A stretch of DNA of 64,000 nucleotides from Ophiostoma sp. CBS 140.51 (taxonomy: Eukaryota; Ascomycota; Sordariomycetes; Ophiostomatales; Ophiostomataceae). The stretch is taken from assembly GCA_029298735.1 (NCBI GenBank), contig JANSLP010000003.1, forward strand, positions 62,001-126,000, read 5' to 3'. The notes beneath the pieces were generated by a model. It was not told the DNA's origin, did no database searches, and saw only the letters and a program-made list of their open reading frames with translations. Positions within the stretch are counted from its first letter, which is position 1; each line of letters starts with the position of its first letter. Below are positions 33,765 to 46,703 of the stretch, in pieces. Position numbers and translations under genes: made by a program.

Positions 33765-33831
33765 ATGGACGCAGTCGACGCGTCGGCCCACTATGAGGTC
33801 TCTGCGTCGGCCGAGACCCCGGCCCTGCTGA
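33697..33831 (+). promoter_or_regulatory. overlapping upstream ORF at the TFB4 start
   Basis: The ATG at 33697 opens a 44-codon, Arg/Pro/Ser-rich frame that ends at TGA 33829-33831, past the TFB4 ATG at 33765 and out of frame with it. It would lower TFB4 translation if included in the mRNA. The transcription start is unknown, so its relevance is uncertain. Confidence 0.35.
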
Positions 33832-35093
33832 CCATCATCCTCGACACCAACCCACGCGCCTGGGCCGCTTTGGCTAATACCCTGCCACTCAGCAAAGCCA
33901 TCGCCAATATTTTGGTGTTTGCCAACTCGCATTTGGCCCTCGGCAGCACAAACCAGGTCGCCGTCATTGCCTCGCATAGCAACCGGGCAGTGTGGCTATA
34001 CCCGTCAGCAAAAGAAGTGGCGGCAACTGCGGCGGCAGCAGCAGCCACGACAAAAGCAAGAAGATCCGCGGCGGCGAACAACAAAAACGACAGCGATGAT
34101 GTGCCCATGACCGACTCGGACAGCAATGGTCACACCAACGGCAGTAACGGCAAACCGCAGGCTGTGCCCTCGTCAGCCAACAAGTTCCCTCAGTTCCGCG
34201 AGATTGAAACGACACTCCTCAAATCCGTCCACGACCTCGTCACGAGCACGACCGAGCGCGACCTCGACGAGACCACAACGCTACTGTCAGGCGCTCTGAC
34301 GCTCGCTTTGGCACACATCAACAAGACGGCCATTCTCATCCCGGCAGCAGCAGCAGCAGCGGACGGCAAAGGAAACTTGTCGAACCCACAAGGGAGCAGC
34401 AATACGGGCAAGGGCGCAGGCAGTGCAGGGGGCGGTGTGACTGGCGACAACAAAAAGGACGGCAGCTCCTCAGACGAGGTCGGTCTGCATGCCCGCATCC
34501 TTGTCATTTCCGTGTCCGACTCGTCCCCGGCGCAGTATATCCCGACGATGAACGCCGTTTTTGCCGCAGCTCATGCTAGCGTCGCCATTGACGTTCTGGC
34601 CCTTCGTGGTGCGGCCACGTTCTTGCAGCAGGCGGCCTACATTACACGCGGCACCTTTTTGGCCCCACCAGCACCGGAAGATAGCACGGACGGCCACAAC
34701 CCACATACTCAGGGCCTGTTGGCCTACCTCATGTTGGGATTCAGTGCGGCTTCGGCGCGCGACGTGGCCAACGCTCTTGTGCCGCCGAGCGCCGATGCCG
34801 TCGATTTCCGTGCTGCGTGTTTCTGTCACCGGCGTGTAGTCGACACAGGCTTTGTGTGCAGTATTTGCTTGAGCATCTTTTGCGAAGTGCCAGAAGCACC
34901 ACCTAGCGAAGGCGGTGGTCCGCCGACGAGCGAGTGCCTGACGTGTGGGTCACGACTGCGGCTAGGGCAGTACGGTGCTAAGCCAGCCGTCGTGCCGCGG
35001 CCAAAGAAGAAGAAGAAGAAGCGGTTGGCTGGCGTGGCAGGCGGCCGGGAAGAGACTGGCAGTACAGTCGGGACGCCAATGGCTTCGTATTGA
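33765..35093 (+). CDS. tfb4: TFIIH core subunit Tfb4 (p34)
   Basis: A single-exon gene of 442 residues. The N-terminal half is the von Willebrand A-like fold of Tfb4/p34, beginning with LLTIILDTNPRAW and followed by NHLALGS-type sequence (here NSHLALGSTNQVAVIA). It is interrupted by two low-complexity Ala/Asn/Ser inserts (about 85-145 and 190-245). The conserved block ARILVISVSDSSPAQYIPTMNAVFAA and the YITRGTF motif follow. The C-terminus holds a C4 zinc-finger region (CFCHRR..DTGFVCSICLSIFCE...CLTCGSRL, about 348-403) that in the family contacts Ssl1/p44. A Lys-rich patch and a Gly/Thr-rich tail end the protein. TFIIH opens promoter DNA and acts in nucleotide excision repair. Confidence 0.95.
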   Translation: MDAVDASAHYEVSASAETPALLTIILDTNPRAWAALANTLPLSKAIANILVFANSHLALGSTNQVAVIASHSNRAVWLYPSAKEVAATAAAAAATTKARRSAAANNKNDSDDVPMTDSDSNGHTNGSNGKPQAVPSSANKFPQFREIETTLLKSVHDLVTSTTERDLDETTTLLSGALTLALAHINKTAILIPAAAAAADGKGNLSNPQGSSNTGKGAGSAGGGVTGDNKKDGSSSDEVGLHARILVISVSDSSPAQYIPTMNAVFAAAHASVAIDVLALRGAATFLQQAAYITRGTFLAPPAPEDSTDGHNPHTQGLLAYLMLGFSAASARDVANALVPPSADAVDFRAACFCHRRVVDTGFVCSICLSIFCEVPEAPPSEGGGPPTSECLTCGSRLRLGQYGAKPAVVPRPKKKKKKRLAGVAGGREETGSTVGTPMASY

Positions 35094-35725
35094 TCCACTG
35101 CGGCCGGTGTATAACAAGAGCGTGTTATTTTGTTTACTTTCGTTTTCCACGGATAGAGTGGCTTTCGGTGGTCACCAGCATAAAGTAGTCTGGCGTTTGG
35201 ATCTTTCACTGTTAAAATATAAAGCATTGTCGGGCTGGTCATACAAAATCAAATATAACGCGATTTGAGTTGATTTCACTCCTCATTTATTCTCATTTAT
35301 TTCATTATCTTATTTCATTATTTTATTTCATCTGTCTGCTAACTAATTATTACTTTTTTCTTTCTTCTCTGAATAATTATAAAAGTTCATTATTTTTTTC
35401 TTCTCGGTGGTTCTTTAGAATCATTCTTATTTTATTTTAACGGATAAAAAGACAACGCCACTTGAGGATATCTAGGATCTAGGTTAACAAGGAAGAGAAT
35501 AGAGAGAACAGACAGGAAACGCAGAATGTAGGAAAGAGAGAAAAATAACAGAGACCCAAATGTGCCAAAGGCGTATTGCCCTCGTCGACTTGTACCAAAC
35601 TAAATAATCACTTGTCCTCGTACGAACATCAAGGGCCAAAATGAGGCCTAATGTAACATGCGTGTCTTGAATGGCTTCATACAGCCTGCCCTAAAGGTTC
35701 AAAGAACAGGAATACGGTAGGGAAA
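35094..35725. other. AT-rich 3' flanks between convergent TFB4 and taspase-like genes
   Basis: About 630 bases. Positions 35280-35340 hold imperfect TTATTTCATTA direct repeats. Both genes should terminate here. No gene is seen. Confidence 0.5.
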
Positions 35726-37848
35726 TCAGTTGCGCTTGATTTTGCGTCCGCCCCTAGCGACGCTCTCACGGGGGCCTAGACGAGATATGACCACGAGAGG
35801 ATCTTCCTCGTTCGATGACAGAGACGCCAAGGCAAACGAGTCTGTGTTGTGGGCAAAGTAAAAGTAGATGCCCTTGTTGGTCTTCTTTGCCGCCATGACA
35901 CCAATAGCCCCGCTAGAGATTTGGTTGCGGACGCCCGGGTGGCCCATGAAATCGTCCGTCACAAATGACTTCATGATGGCATCGTCGTCGTACTCAGTGT
36001 CAAATGATCCGCCATCCGCCCGGCGGTTGCCGTGGTAGAGGCGTTGGGCGCAGGTGTGGGATGCCATCGTGGTAGCCATATGCTCGCCCGTTCCGCTCGT
36101 GACGGCGGCCACGGAGGTGCCTCGACTGTCTTTGGGATCCGCGGGTATAACGGCCGTGCCGATTCCGACGAGAGCTGCAGGTCCGATGCGGCCCGAGTGC
36201 TTCATGCCAATGCCACCAGACGACGAACCAGCGGCGATGTTGCCACGGAGATCAATCGCAATAGCACCGATAGTGTCTGTGATGATGTCTGTGTCATTGT
36301 CATGGAGCCCGGCATCGGCATAGTGGGTCTTGTTGCCGGCGGCGTACTCGTCTGCTGCAGTTCCCTCGGCAAAGTGGTCAAGGGGTTGGGACATGACGCC
36401 GGAGATCGAGGGGTACTTATGAATCGGCTCGTCTCCAAAGCTGCCGTCACCTCCGCTGCTGCTTCGCCTTCTGCGGGTGGCGGCCTCTTCGTTGCTGAAT
36501 AGGTCATAATTACCCAGGCGGGCGCGCTTGTAGTTGGATGTCAGATTGCGAGAAGGCCAAGCCTCAGCGTGAACAGCTGCCGTAGTCGACGATGCTGCTG
36601 CAGTGACCGTTGTGGTGCCCAAGGATATTTGGGAGTAGACACCAGAGGCAGGCGACTGTCCCTGGGAGCTACTGCTTGCGGTCGGATATGCACCGGATGC
36701 TACTTGTTCTGGCTTCTTATCATTTGCTGGGGGAGGAGGGCCGCCAGCAACGGCTTGAGCTTCCACACGGGACTTGTGAACCACAGCAGCTTGGGTTCGT
36801 CGGATGGCCGCCTCTTCGGCGTTAATTAGGTCCTGGCGCCAGCGGTAGAAACGGTCTTGGGCACCTTTGGAGATGAGTTGCTGGTGCGGCACAAGACGCA
36901 TGCCGTGTTCTTGGGCAAAGCGAGCGGCACCATGGCCGACAAGGATATTTGGCGGTATGCGTCTTAGAGACAGGGGAATGTTGCTTCGATCGTAAATGAG
37001 ACGGGCCAGTGAGATTGGATTCTTCACCACTAAACGGGAGAGTATGCGGTCAGTGATGTGACTAAAGCTATAATGAAGACTAGAGAGGGTGAACATACTC
37101 TGGGCGGATCCACAGGCACCGCTGCGGCCAAGGTGGTCGACAATGGTGGCATCGCCCTCGACAACACCATCAATGGACAGGTTGCTTCCGAAGCCGGCGT
37201 TGGTAATCTCCTTGTCTTCCAAGCACTTGATGGCCGCCTCGACGGCGTCGACAGCAGTGCCTCCAGCCTTGAGAAACTTCATGGCCAAGCGGGCGGCACT
37301 GAAACTGTCAGTATGTTTGGCATAAAGTAGAGAGTAGGCAATCATTGTGCTAGACTGGGGAGAACATACTCGCTGCATGCCTCGAGATGCACATGCTCGT
37401 TGACGGTGCTGTGGAAGCCGGCGCCGGCATGGATGAAAATGGCAGCGATCGGACCCTTCGTCTTAGAACGGAACAGACGCTCGGTGAGTCCGTCTGTTGC
37501 TGTAGCAAAGGCAGCCGCGTCTGGACTCGGTATTCTGTTGGAGGGCAACGGTCCGTCTGTGGAAGAGGAGGCAAATCCTGGGTTGAGTCTTAGGTTTGCC
37601 GTCAGAAACGCAGCATGGTGACGAGGGTCTCGACCATTAGTCTCGGCGGCCACTCCGATGTCCAGGTCCGGTAAGGGCTCGCCATCGTCAGGGCTGCTTT
37701 CTGAGGAGGGACTGAGGCTCGGAAACGGGCTAGAAGACGTCGTCATAATGTCTGCATGGAGCTCTACTGGAGGGGCGCTCTGAGTCTGTTGACGGTTGAC
37801 AGGAGACGCTGATTCGCCATGTCCCGTCTCGACTGCTTGTGGATGCAT
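35726..37848 (-). CDS. taspase/asparaginase-type N-terminal-nucleophile hydrolase
   Basis: Three exons on the minus strand, 37370-37848, 37099-37298 and 35726-37029, giving 660 residues. Introns are 71 nt (GTATGT...CAG) and 69 nt (GTATGT...TAG), and the joins restore LEACSDAARLAMKFLKAGGTA and SAQMVKNPISLA. The alpha part has IFIHAGAGFHS and the AGFGSNLSIDGVVEGDA motif of plant-type asparaginases and taspase-1. The predicted self-cleavage site and nucleophile Thr are in DTIGAIAID (about Thr479), followed by GNIAAGSSSGGIGMKHSGRIG for substrate binding. The alpha-beta linker of about 200 Ser/Gln-rich residues is long, as in taspase-1 rather than simple asparaginase. Whether it acts as a site-specific endopeptidase or as an (iso)aspartyl peptidase cannot be decided here. 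The N-terminal 120 residues are low complexity. Confidence 0.87.
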
Positions 37849-39065
37849 CTACAAGTGGTTGACAGGAGGGCGCGAAGTGGACCTGGCCAGTGACGCAGGG
37901 CGACGAGTCGTTGTGTTGTAGGAGACGAGAGGAGATAAGACGAGCTGTGAGAAGACCCTGAGATGTGAGTGACAAGGGAATTGAAGGTCAATTTCCAAAC
38001 AAACAACATGAAGAGCTCATAGGAGTTAGTAGCGTTGATTCGAGGGTGGGAACAACAAAAATATAGATGATAAATAAAGATTTTTGGATGAATAATAAAA
38101 GTGAGCCAATACTGAAGGATTGATGAGGAAGAGACCCCAATCTGACGAGATCTAGGGCTGGGCAAAAAACCAAGGTAGACGGGCGTCTGGTGAAGTAAGA
38201 GATAGATGTTAAGGAGAAAGGCAAAATCCAAATATAGGAGATTATAAAAGAGAAAGAGAAGGTGGTAGAGTGTAGGATGGAAGGTGTCGTTGGCAGGAGG
38301 ACATTGGTGGGAATGCACGCCTTCTCTCTTGTCGTGACTGATAAGGTTGATGCGTGATTGCCCTGTTTGCCCAACAACCGTGACAGATGCGGAAAGAGAT
38401 TTAGCTGTACGCCCGAGAAGAAAGAGCTATCGACTGATTATGTTGAATCCGAGGCAGAAGAGGAAGCCGCAATCCCGAAATTCCAGTCCCTTCTATTGCT
38501 TGAGGAAGTTCTCCCCATCGTAGCTTCCTCGAGCAGTTTGGCAGGTCGAAAAGAGGAAGGAGCAACTGCATCTGGCACCAGCTCAACGCATCAACTGAGC
38601 CTTGTGATTTTCCATGAAACTTTCTTGTATGACCTGTTTTTTTTCTCGGATTTTATTCCTGTCTTCTCTCCTTTGGTTCGATTTGCTTCCTCTTGACGGT
38701 TGAGCTTGAAGCTGTTGTGGATGTTGAGTCGCGAGATTATGTAAGTGGGGAAAATGGAGCTGCCTGTGTAGGCGCACGTGACTGTAGTAGCGTACTTTGA
38801 CAACATTAGCAGGCGTAAGCTTCCCGGTTTGAGCAGGAAGGCACCAGCGGGCAGGGGCGCCCCTCACCCCCGCCAACCACCTGCCACAGCCACACGAGAC
38901 GGGTCGACAAGGTCGCCGCAGCCTCTCCTTCCCAACTTCCCGCATCGTCATCACCTCCTCTCACATCTCCTCTCTCAGTCTCGACATTTCGACAAGCCCG
39001 CATATTGTCGCAAAAGAAGAGCTGCAGACCCGCGGCCCTTCTTGTTTGTCTCTCAACCCGCAACA
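37849..39065. promoter_or_regulatory. divergent promoter region of the taspase-like gene and ARP3
   Basis: About 1.2 kb between divergent starts. The ARP3 side (about 38870-39060) is a C/T-rich leader with few G. The other side is purine-rich on the plus strand (that is, pyrimidine-rich for the taspase transcript). No gene is supported; the frame at 38358-38696 lacks a domain. Confidence 0.5.
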
Positions 39066-40983
39066 ATGGCAAACCAGACGCCGGCCGTTGTCATGGACAA
39101 GTGAGCAATATTCCCGTCCCCCCCTCCTCCCGCTGCTCCGGCGAGGCCGGTCGCTTCCTTTTGTTCCGCCCAACGGCACGAACGGCTTCCTGCCGGCCAA
39201 CTGTGCACACCCACAGCAGCATTGGCTGCCATTGAAGCATACAATATCCATTACAATTGTCCATGTTTGCTAACCGCCGTCTCCATTCTTTAGCGGCACC
39301 GGTTTCTCGAAGCTTGGTAGGTTCTACAATATATCGCGATGCTCCTCGAGCTGTTGCCTAGCGACATTGCAACAACGATCAACGATCAGCACTCTTTCGA
39401 CATACGACGGCTCGCTAACGACGACGTCTTCATTCAGGTTTCGCCGGTAACGACTCTCCTTCTTTCGTGTTCCCGACGGCAATTGCAACAAAGTCCGGTG
39501 CAGGCGGCGCCGGTACCGGTGGCGGCCGGCCCTCTGTCGCCAACAAGCCGTCTTTCCTGACCGGTGGTGCCGGCCCGGGCGGTCACCTGCAGGCAAAGCG
39601 CGGAACAGAGGATCTGGACTACTTCATCGGCGACGAGGCGATCTCGGCGTCCAACGGCCCCGGCTATGGCCTGCACTACCCCATTCGCCACGGTCAGATA
39701 GAAAACTGGGTAAGGAGGCATCCGGCGGATGTTGTGGTCCTGGAGAGTACTGTTGAAGGGACACTGGCTTACATTATAACAGGATCACATGGAGCGCTTC
39801 TGGTCCAACTCCATTTTCAAGTACCTGCGCGTCGAGCCCGAGGACCACTACTTCCTTCTCACTGAGCCGGTACGTTTCTTCTCTCTACGTGGACTGCTAT
39901 GTTCAATGCATATGCAGACTATGTGCATCTTACGTTTTTATCGCACCTTTCTGTCCCGCTTCTAACCCCCACAGCCTCTGAACCCACCCGAGAACCGCGA
40001 AAACACGGCCGAGATCTTCTTCGAGTCGTTCAACTGTGCCGGTCTCTACATTGCCGTGCAGGCCGTGCTGGCTCTGGCAGCCTCATGGACGTCGTCCAAG
40101 GTTACTGACCGCTCCCTCACGGGTACAGTCATTGACTCGGGTGATGGTGTCACTCATGTCATCCCCGTCGCCGAGGGTTACGTCATCGGCTCTTCGATCA
40201 AGTCGATCCCTATTGCCGGTCGCGACATTACGTACTTTGTGCAGTCGCTGCTGCGCGACCGTGGCGAACCAGACTCGTCGCTTAAGACGGCTCAGGAAAT
40301 CAAGGAGGAGTACTGCTACGTTTGCCCGGACATTGTCAAGGAGTTTGCGCGCTACGACCGGGACTCGTCGCGCTTCGCCAAGCACGCCGCTGTGCTGTCG
40401 GGCGGCCGCAAGGTCACCGTGGACGTCGGCTACGAGCGTTTCCTGGCGCCCGAAATCTTTTTCAACCCCGAAATCTACAGCTCCGATTTCCTGACCCCCC
40501 TCCCCGTCGTCGTCGACGGCGTCATCCAGTCGTCGCCCATTGACGTGCGGCGTGGCCTGTACAAGAACATTGTGCTGTCTGGTGGCAGCACGCTGTACAA
40601 GGACTTTGGCCGACGGCTGCAGCGCGACATCAAGCAGCTGGTCGACGCACGCATCCGGGCAAGTGAGGTGCGCAGCCACGGCGCCAAGAGCGGTGGTCTG
40701 GACGTCCAGGTCATTACGCACAAGCGGCAGCGGCACGGCCCCTGGTTCGGTGGCAGTCTGCTCGGCCAGACGCCCGAGTTCCGGTCGTATTGCCACACGA
40801 AGGCTGAAGTAAGTCATCTCGTCCGGCGGTCTTTCACGACGCAACTGCAACTGTAACTGCAATTGCATCGTCTGTATTTTTACCTTCGCATAGAATGTCA
40901 GCTAACCTCTCCAACAGTACGAAGAATATGGACCTAGCATTGTCCGGAGGTTTGCTCTTCTGGGTGGTCCCGGTGGCTCATAA
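39066..40983 (+). CDS. arp3: actin-related protein 3 (Arp2/3 complex)
   Basis: Six exons: 39066-39100, 39294-39316, 39438-39709, 39783-39869, 39975-40808 and 40918-40983, giving 438 residues. Every junction has GT-AG ends, and the joins restore the actin-family phosphate-1 sequence (MDNGTGFSKLGFAGND), IENWDHMERFW, LLTEPPLNPPENRE and, at the end, YEEYGPSIVRRFALLGGPGGS. The phosphate-2 loop is VIDSGDGVTHVIPV, and the adenosine-site block is KNIVLSGGSTLYKDFGRRLQRD. An Arp3-specific insert rich in Gly and Ala lies at about 40-65. Arp3 is one of the two actin-like subunits that nucleate branched actin at endocytic patches. The first two coding exons are only 35 and 23 nt, a pattern often seen in fungal actin genes. 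Confidence 0.97.
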
Positions 40984-43900
40984 GCAGCTGGCGAAGATTA
41001 AGAAGGTGAAGCAGAAGAAGCAAGAGAGTGAGCATCCGTCATCGCGAAATGGGTTTCCTAGTACGGAGTTCAAGGGTCCCTCATGGGCGGCGGCCGCGGA
41101 AACGTCGAAATCGAAACGGAAGGGTCTTGGCTGGGGAATGTCCCAGGGGAAGTGGAGAATAGTAGTCAACGACAGCTACAATGAGAAAAAATTGAAGAAA
41201 TATTTGTACCAAGCAAGTCAAGGTCGACAGCGAATAGGCGATAAGACATGAGGAGTGGAGGGGGAGTGGCTGTGTGGGGAAGAAGGGGGAGGCTCTTTTG
41301 TCAGTGCTCCGCACACTGCTTTCTCTGTCTCTCTGCTTGCCTCGTCTCCTGTTCTAGCCGTGTATCTGATCTGGTTGGCTCGCTGAGGTTCTCCGGCTAC
41401 CCCAGCTCCCCCAGTTTTCCCCTAGGTAAGGTCGGACCGCCCGGTGGAAGGGGAGTGAGGGGATTGGTGCGACCTTGGAGCTTTTGCCACAACCAACCGA
41501 GACAATCAGATATAAGGGGATGGCAGATAACAGGTACAGCAGCAAAAAAGAGGGTCCCCAGGGGACCGAGCATGAGGGGAAGGCTGTAGGGGTGGGAGGG
41601 TGTGAGATGGAGCAACGGAGAGATGGAAAGGGGGAAACCCGACATATCAAAAGAGAAGGTGTGGCCTGTTGTAGGCTGGAGGAAGCGGCGCCGGCGACGG
41701 CGCCAGGCGGTGCCTGGTGGGCGGCAATGCATACTAGTTTTGACTTGCTTTCTTTTTTTGTTTAATTCTTCTGCATTGTTGGAGATTAGAGCAATCTATT
41801 TCCGTTATATTTGTGAGTTTTTGTATATTGTATTCTTTGTACGGCCCAATTTTCCAACAACACGGGAAAGACAACAAAGTCGATCATCTTCTAAGTGTGG
41901 GGGTTCAAATAAATGCACAAACGGATGTTGCCAGTTTTGTGAAGCTATGGCTGTAAGTTGCCTTGCATTCAGTTAATCTTTACCATATAAGGGACACATT
42001 GGAGAAGGCTCTCACATTAATTTTGCTCCAGAACTCGAGTGATGTTTGATTTTACGTTACGATTTGCTATTCCCGGCTGATCGGCCAGAGGGAAGACTGT
42101 CACTCCGTGTCCGTTGGATATTGGGCTGCAACTGCCTTCCTACAAGAAAGAAAGCTTTCCTGGTAAGAGTGTAGTCTGTACATAACCGACAGTATCCTCG
42201 TTTACTACGGCGTAGCAACTGGGCCCGGGTATGCCCCCCTTTGTATTGGAGCTTCTTGCCTCTAAGAGCGTCCTTGGCGGCGTGGAGATCTACGTCAGGT
42301 GCGTTGACAACTCGAGGCCAAGGCGCACATCTGGGGGAAATGTGCACGTATGATTCGTTGTTTAGTTGACTTATTGTTTCACTCAGGCTTCTTCCTCTTT
42401 CACGGGGTAGTTTATGTTGATATATCAAAGTTTATATTCTATTTCAATATTGTATTTTACACATAGAAAAATAGCTAACAGATTTTCACGCTGGACATTT
42501 GATATACGTTTGTCAACTTCCCCTCTTGCTTTAACAGTCTCTGTTGTACTTTCTACAGGGCTTTTGTGCCTGTTGTTGGCTCGTTGGCTATTATGGTTGC
42601 CGTTTCGTTCACTTGTTGGCTGATAGCCTCGTGTGTTGTCCTCTTGTCTGATGGTGGGTTTGGCCTGGTCTGTGTTGTGAGATATTCCCGTGTAAGTCGG
42701 CTTTACCCATGTAAGTGGGCAGCCGCGCTTTCCCAGTTGGCAACAACACCACTTCAACTTCATCGGGATGCAATTTTATTTTTCTCGGACTCCAGGTATG
42801 CTGATTTTCTGGATTCCCACATCCGAGCAGCGAAGAATCCATCGTACGTGTTCTTGTTGACTTCCTATCTCCTAGGAACCTAGTTTTATTTCTCCAGAAA
42901 CATGGAATAAAATAAAATATTGAGTTGAGGAACAAAAGGTCTCCGTATTTCTTGAAACTCCGTGTCTCCTTTCTCACTATGTAATTATACTTTTACTGCC
43001 CCCGTGATGGCTTATAATGTGTAGTAAAACAGTTAAAACCACCCGGGCCCTGTATCTTGTGCCCGCCTTTTTTGGTTGGCGTTGGAACGGATCCGCAAGG
43101 CCGGGCGGAGTGAGAGATTTGCGCCAAAGGACGAAAGTAGGGAGACTGAAGGAAGGAATGACACTTGGGGGAAGCGTAGCGAGAAGGCGTACTCCACATA
43201 AAAAGTCTGGAGGAAGGAGCATATATTATCTGACACTGCATTTTTTGCTCTTTCCCCAGTACCTGTACTCGCAGACAGCCTGGGGACGCTCCTTCCCCCA
43301 GAACATTGCAGTGGAAGTGGAGGTTGTGGTGAACATGGGAAGGAACAAGGGAGATGCTTTTCCCACTCAACAGGCAGTCGCTAAAATGGGAAGGCTATGC
43401 ATATTCTGATATTCTGGGGTACACCCAGGGGCCTAATGCACTTGTATGATAGAAGCCTTTGAGGGGTAATTATTTCGAAAATGACGCTTCTAGACGCTGA
43501 AGCATAGAGCAAGTCTTGGTTTGTCGTGCAGATTACAGCAGTGATCTGCATCGAATCGCCTGATATCGAAGCCAGTTCCTCTAGTCCAGCTCGCCTCACT
43601 CGCACAGACGTTGGCTGTCGTGCTGATTTTCTTCTTCCCGTGTTCTCTGGCTGTGTCAGAAGGCACTAAATACAGTCTTTACCACGTATCTTTATGTGAT
43701 CGCCGGTGTTTTTCGACTTGGCCTTCTTGCCCCGTTGCTCCTGAGGGGCTTCGTGGGTTTAGTCTTTAGTGCTGTTTAGTGCTTAAGTGCAGTCGGTGCC
43801 CTCGAGTGCCCTCGACCCTGGGGAAGGCGCTAAGGTTTCTCCAAATTTTTGTCGGCGGCGTGGGGAGGGGGAAAGGAGGCGCGCCGTGGATTCTTGTTGG

Positions 43901-46703
43901 GCGGGAAGGAGTCGTTGCGAGCGGAACCGCAATGTTGGAGAAGGCACGAACGACGACTGCATAATAATAATAATAATAGTTAAAACAATAACTCTTTTTC
44001 TTCTCCCTGCAGTAGCACTCGTTCGTACGTCCGGAAAGGAAAGAACGCTGGGAAGGAAGCAGGCGCCGAACAAGAAAACTGGAGAATGTCTCGAAACGGC
44101 AAGAAGGGCGTCGGCTTGTGGAAGGAGTGACCGACGAAGAGATATCAGGCAAGGTGACGAGAGAGGAAGGAGAGCGTCTCTCAGCAACTCCTCTGTTGTG
44201 AGGTGAATACTTGCAAGTGCAAATTCTCATGATAATTCAAGATTCTCAACAGCTATACTTTTTACGGGATATTGTGTGAACCCAAACGATGCCCAACCCA
44301 AGCATCTGAAAATCTTGCGCAGCTCGCCATATATCGCGTTGAAGTCCGGAGGCAGCCGTAGAGAGATAGGATGCACCTGCCACTTTCAATGATATTCCCG
44401 TTCGTTCCAGCTGGTCAGTTCCAAGACGCAAACACGGCTTGGCCGGCGTCTCCATCGTTCCTGCCCCGTTGAGCACGCATGCTCCACGCCTCTGCCCTGG
44501 ATATAGCGGCGGAACCTTCATGTAAGAGGGCCTACTTGTAGGCCGTTGATTGGGCAGGAGCTTGATAGAGCAAGTGTGCATGCCAGGTCTGGCCCCAGAA
44601 AAAGAATTGGAAGAGGACAATGCAATTTTTTATTATTATTGATAATAGCATGGAGTGAAAGAATAATAGCAAAATCTGTGAGAGAGGATGAGGAGACTTG
44701 AGACTGCAAAAAGCACCCCACATCTGAATCAGTTGCAGGCCTGGACGAGTCTGGAGAGACTCAAAGAGACAGCTTTGGGTAGCATTATCAACGGTTATTG
44801 CAGATGTGCTGTTTTGGCAGGTCAGGTCATTTTTTTTAACCAATGTAACCCCCCCGTGCCTTTTCGTATCTCTTCTTTCCAGGGCACTGAGATCGGTCGC
44901 TCGGGGTGGCACGGCCGGGGACAGTCGCGAAGGGAACGAAGTCGCAAGCCAGGGCAGGTGGACGTGTGACATCCCACGTCCCTTCCGGACAGCGAATGCG
45001 ACGATAAATCGTACGGTGCCTTTTTGGGGGCATTCCTTCCTGGCGTTCTGACGTTCTGGAGCAGTTCTGATTCCTCGTAGGTTTGTTCTGGAGGCGTTCG
45101 AGCCCACGTCTGGAGACTGAATCCTGGTAAAAGTCGTTTTAGTCTGTCTTGTCGGCCGCACGCCTAACATTATTCGTCTGGATGGGTCAGTGAGCAGCAA
45201 AACGCCCCGCCACGCCGACGTCCTTGCGCTGGGAATTGGAGCGCATGGAAACGTGCATATTCTGTTAATAATGTTATACCAGATTCTTCGCTCTACAAAG
45301 TAGCCACAGTGGAGAGTTCACAGTGTCACACGGAGGCTCTGCAGCAGCATTTGGCACCGAAAGCTCCTGACGGCGATCCGACGACCGGCGTAGGTTGAGA
45401 GATATCTCAAAAAAACTCAACGTCTACACTGCCCTTGATAATTATTGGTCATCGCCACAAGTATTTTTGTGGTGTTATTCCCCCTGCTTTTGAGATCGAA
45501 AAGGAGAGGGATCTCTCTCGACTTCGACAACTTTCAGGTCAGAGTTTTTTTGTGTGCGCAGGTGCCACCGTTTTCACCGTTCAATGTACTTTTTGTCGAA
45601 TGATCATTATTTACAGAGGCAAATTCTGTCGACACGTCAAAAGAGTACCCGCCAGGGGGGACCTTTAATACACAACCTACTTTGTACAGGGTGATTTATC
45701 ACGTGGCGGGCAAGAGGGAATTGATCCAAATTGTGGAAATCGCAGAAAAGGAACAAACGGCTTCGCTCCTTCCCTCTTTCCCACAAAACAACGTGCTTAC
45801 AAGTACTTGTGAGATACACGGCCCTGGCAGCAGCCCTGGTAGGTGCGATGTCGCTTTGTCTCTAGGTGTGCGCATATCACAGCGCATCTGCCCCCGTTGC
45901 CTCCGACAGAGTGCCTTTCCTCACGATCGACCCTCTGAACCGATCGCCTGCTTTCGGCTTAGCGCCACCCGGGAAGCTTGCCCCTCACAAACGTTAGCGC
46001 GCCTGGGAAGCTCTTTCCCTTTCTCTTGGCCTTGCTCGCCTGCACGCGGCACAGAACTGTAGCTCGAACCTCTATCGCCGTCATGCCTCATATGTCTCGC
46101 TAAGTTTGTAAGTGCACGCGCGACCGGGACCTGCCTGCATCGTTCTTGCCTCGCCCTCTGGATGCGCCGTTCGACCGCCCTTGCCCACAATTGGAGGCTG
46201 TACTATCTCCATAATGGAGTATGGTGTACGTACTACTCCGTTTGAGCACCCTCTTCTTTTTTTTTTCTGTTCTGGGTTCCCCTCATTACAAGGTACTTGT
46301 TTTTTCCACACCACCTCCACATCCGTTTCTCCTTTGCGCCTTCCTTCCCCCAACTCCCAAACTCGTGTTGACCACTGAGTACAGCCGTCGCCGCGCCGCG
46401 CTGCCCCTCCCTGTTTAGGAAAGAGCTTTTGAGCAGCTGTAGTTGTGCACGTCATGGTCGCTCCTCCCTCTGTTTCTGCGTTTTGCCCCCTCTGGGCGCT
46501 TCTTTCTGCACTGAGAAGCGTACGTTCATAGTCGTAGCTTCCCGTCTCGGATGACTTTGTGCCCCCCTCAGCTCCGCCCGTGGAGCTCTTTTGCCCTTTC
46601 CCACGCTCGCACGGAAACACGGAGATGGGCGATGAACGAGCTCCTGCCCCCTAAGTCTCCAAAGTCTCCTAACTCTCCTAGGTCTTTCCCAAGTTCTCCC
46701 AAG

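Noticed and set aside
44532..45200. 222-residue frame in the gene desert before ADH
   Set aside because: Mixed composition without a domain and without introns or leader; expected by chance in 6 kb of moderate GC.
46081..46620. 179-residue frame antisense to the ADH promoter
   Set aside because: Gly/Glu/Lys-rich product of the opposing strand of a C/T-rich promoter, with no domain.
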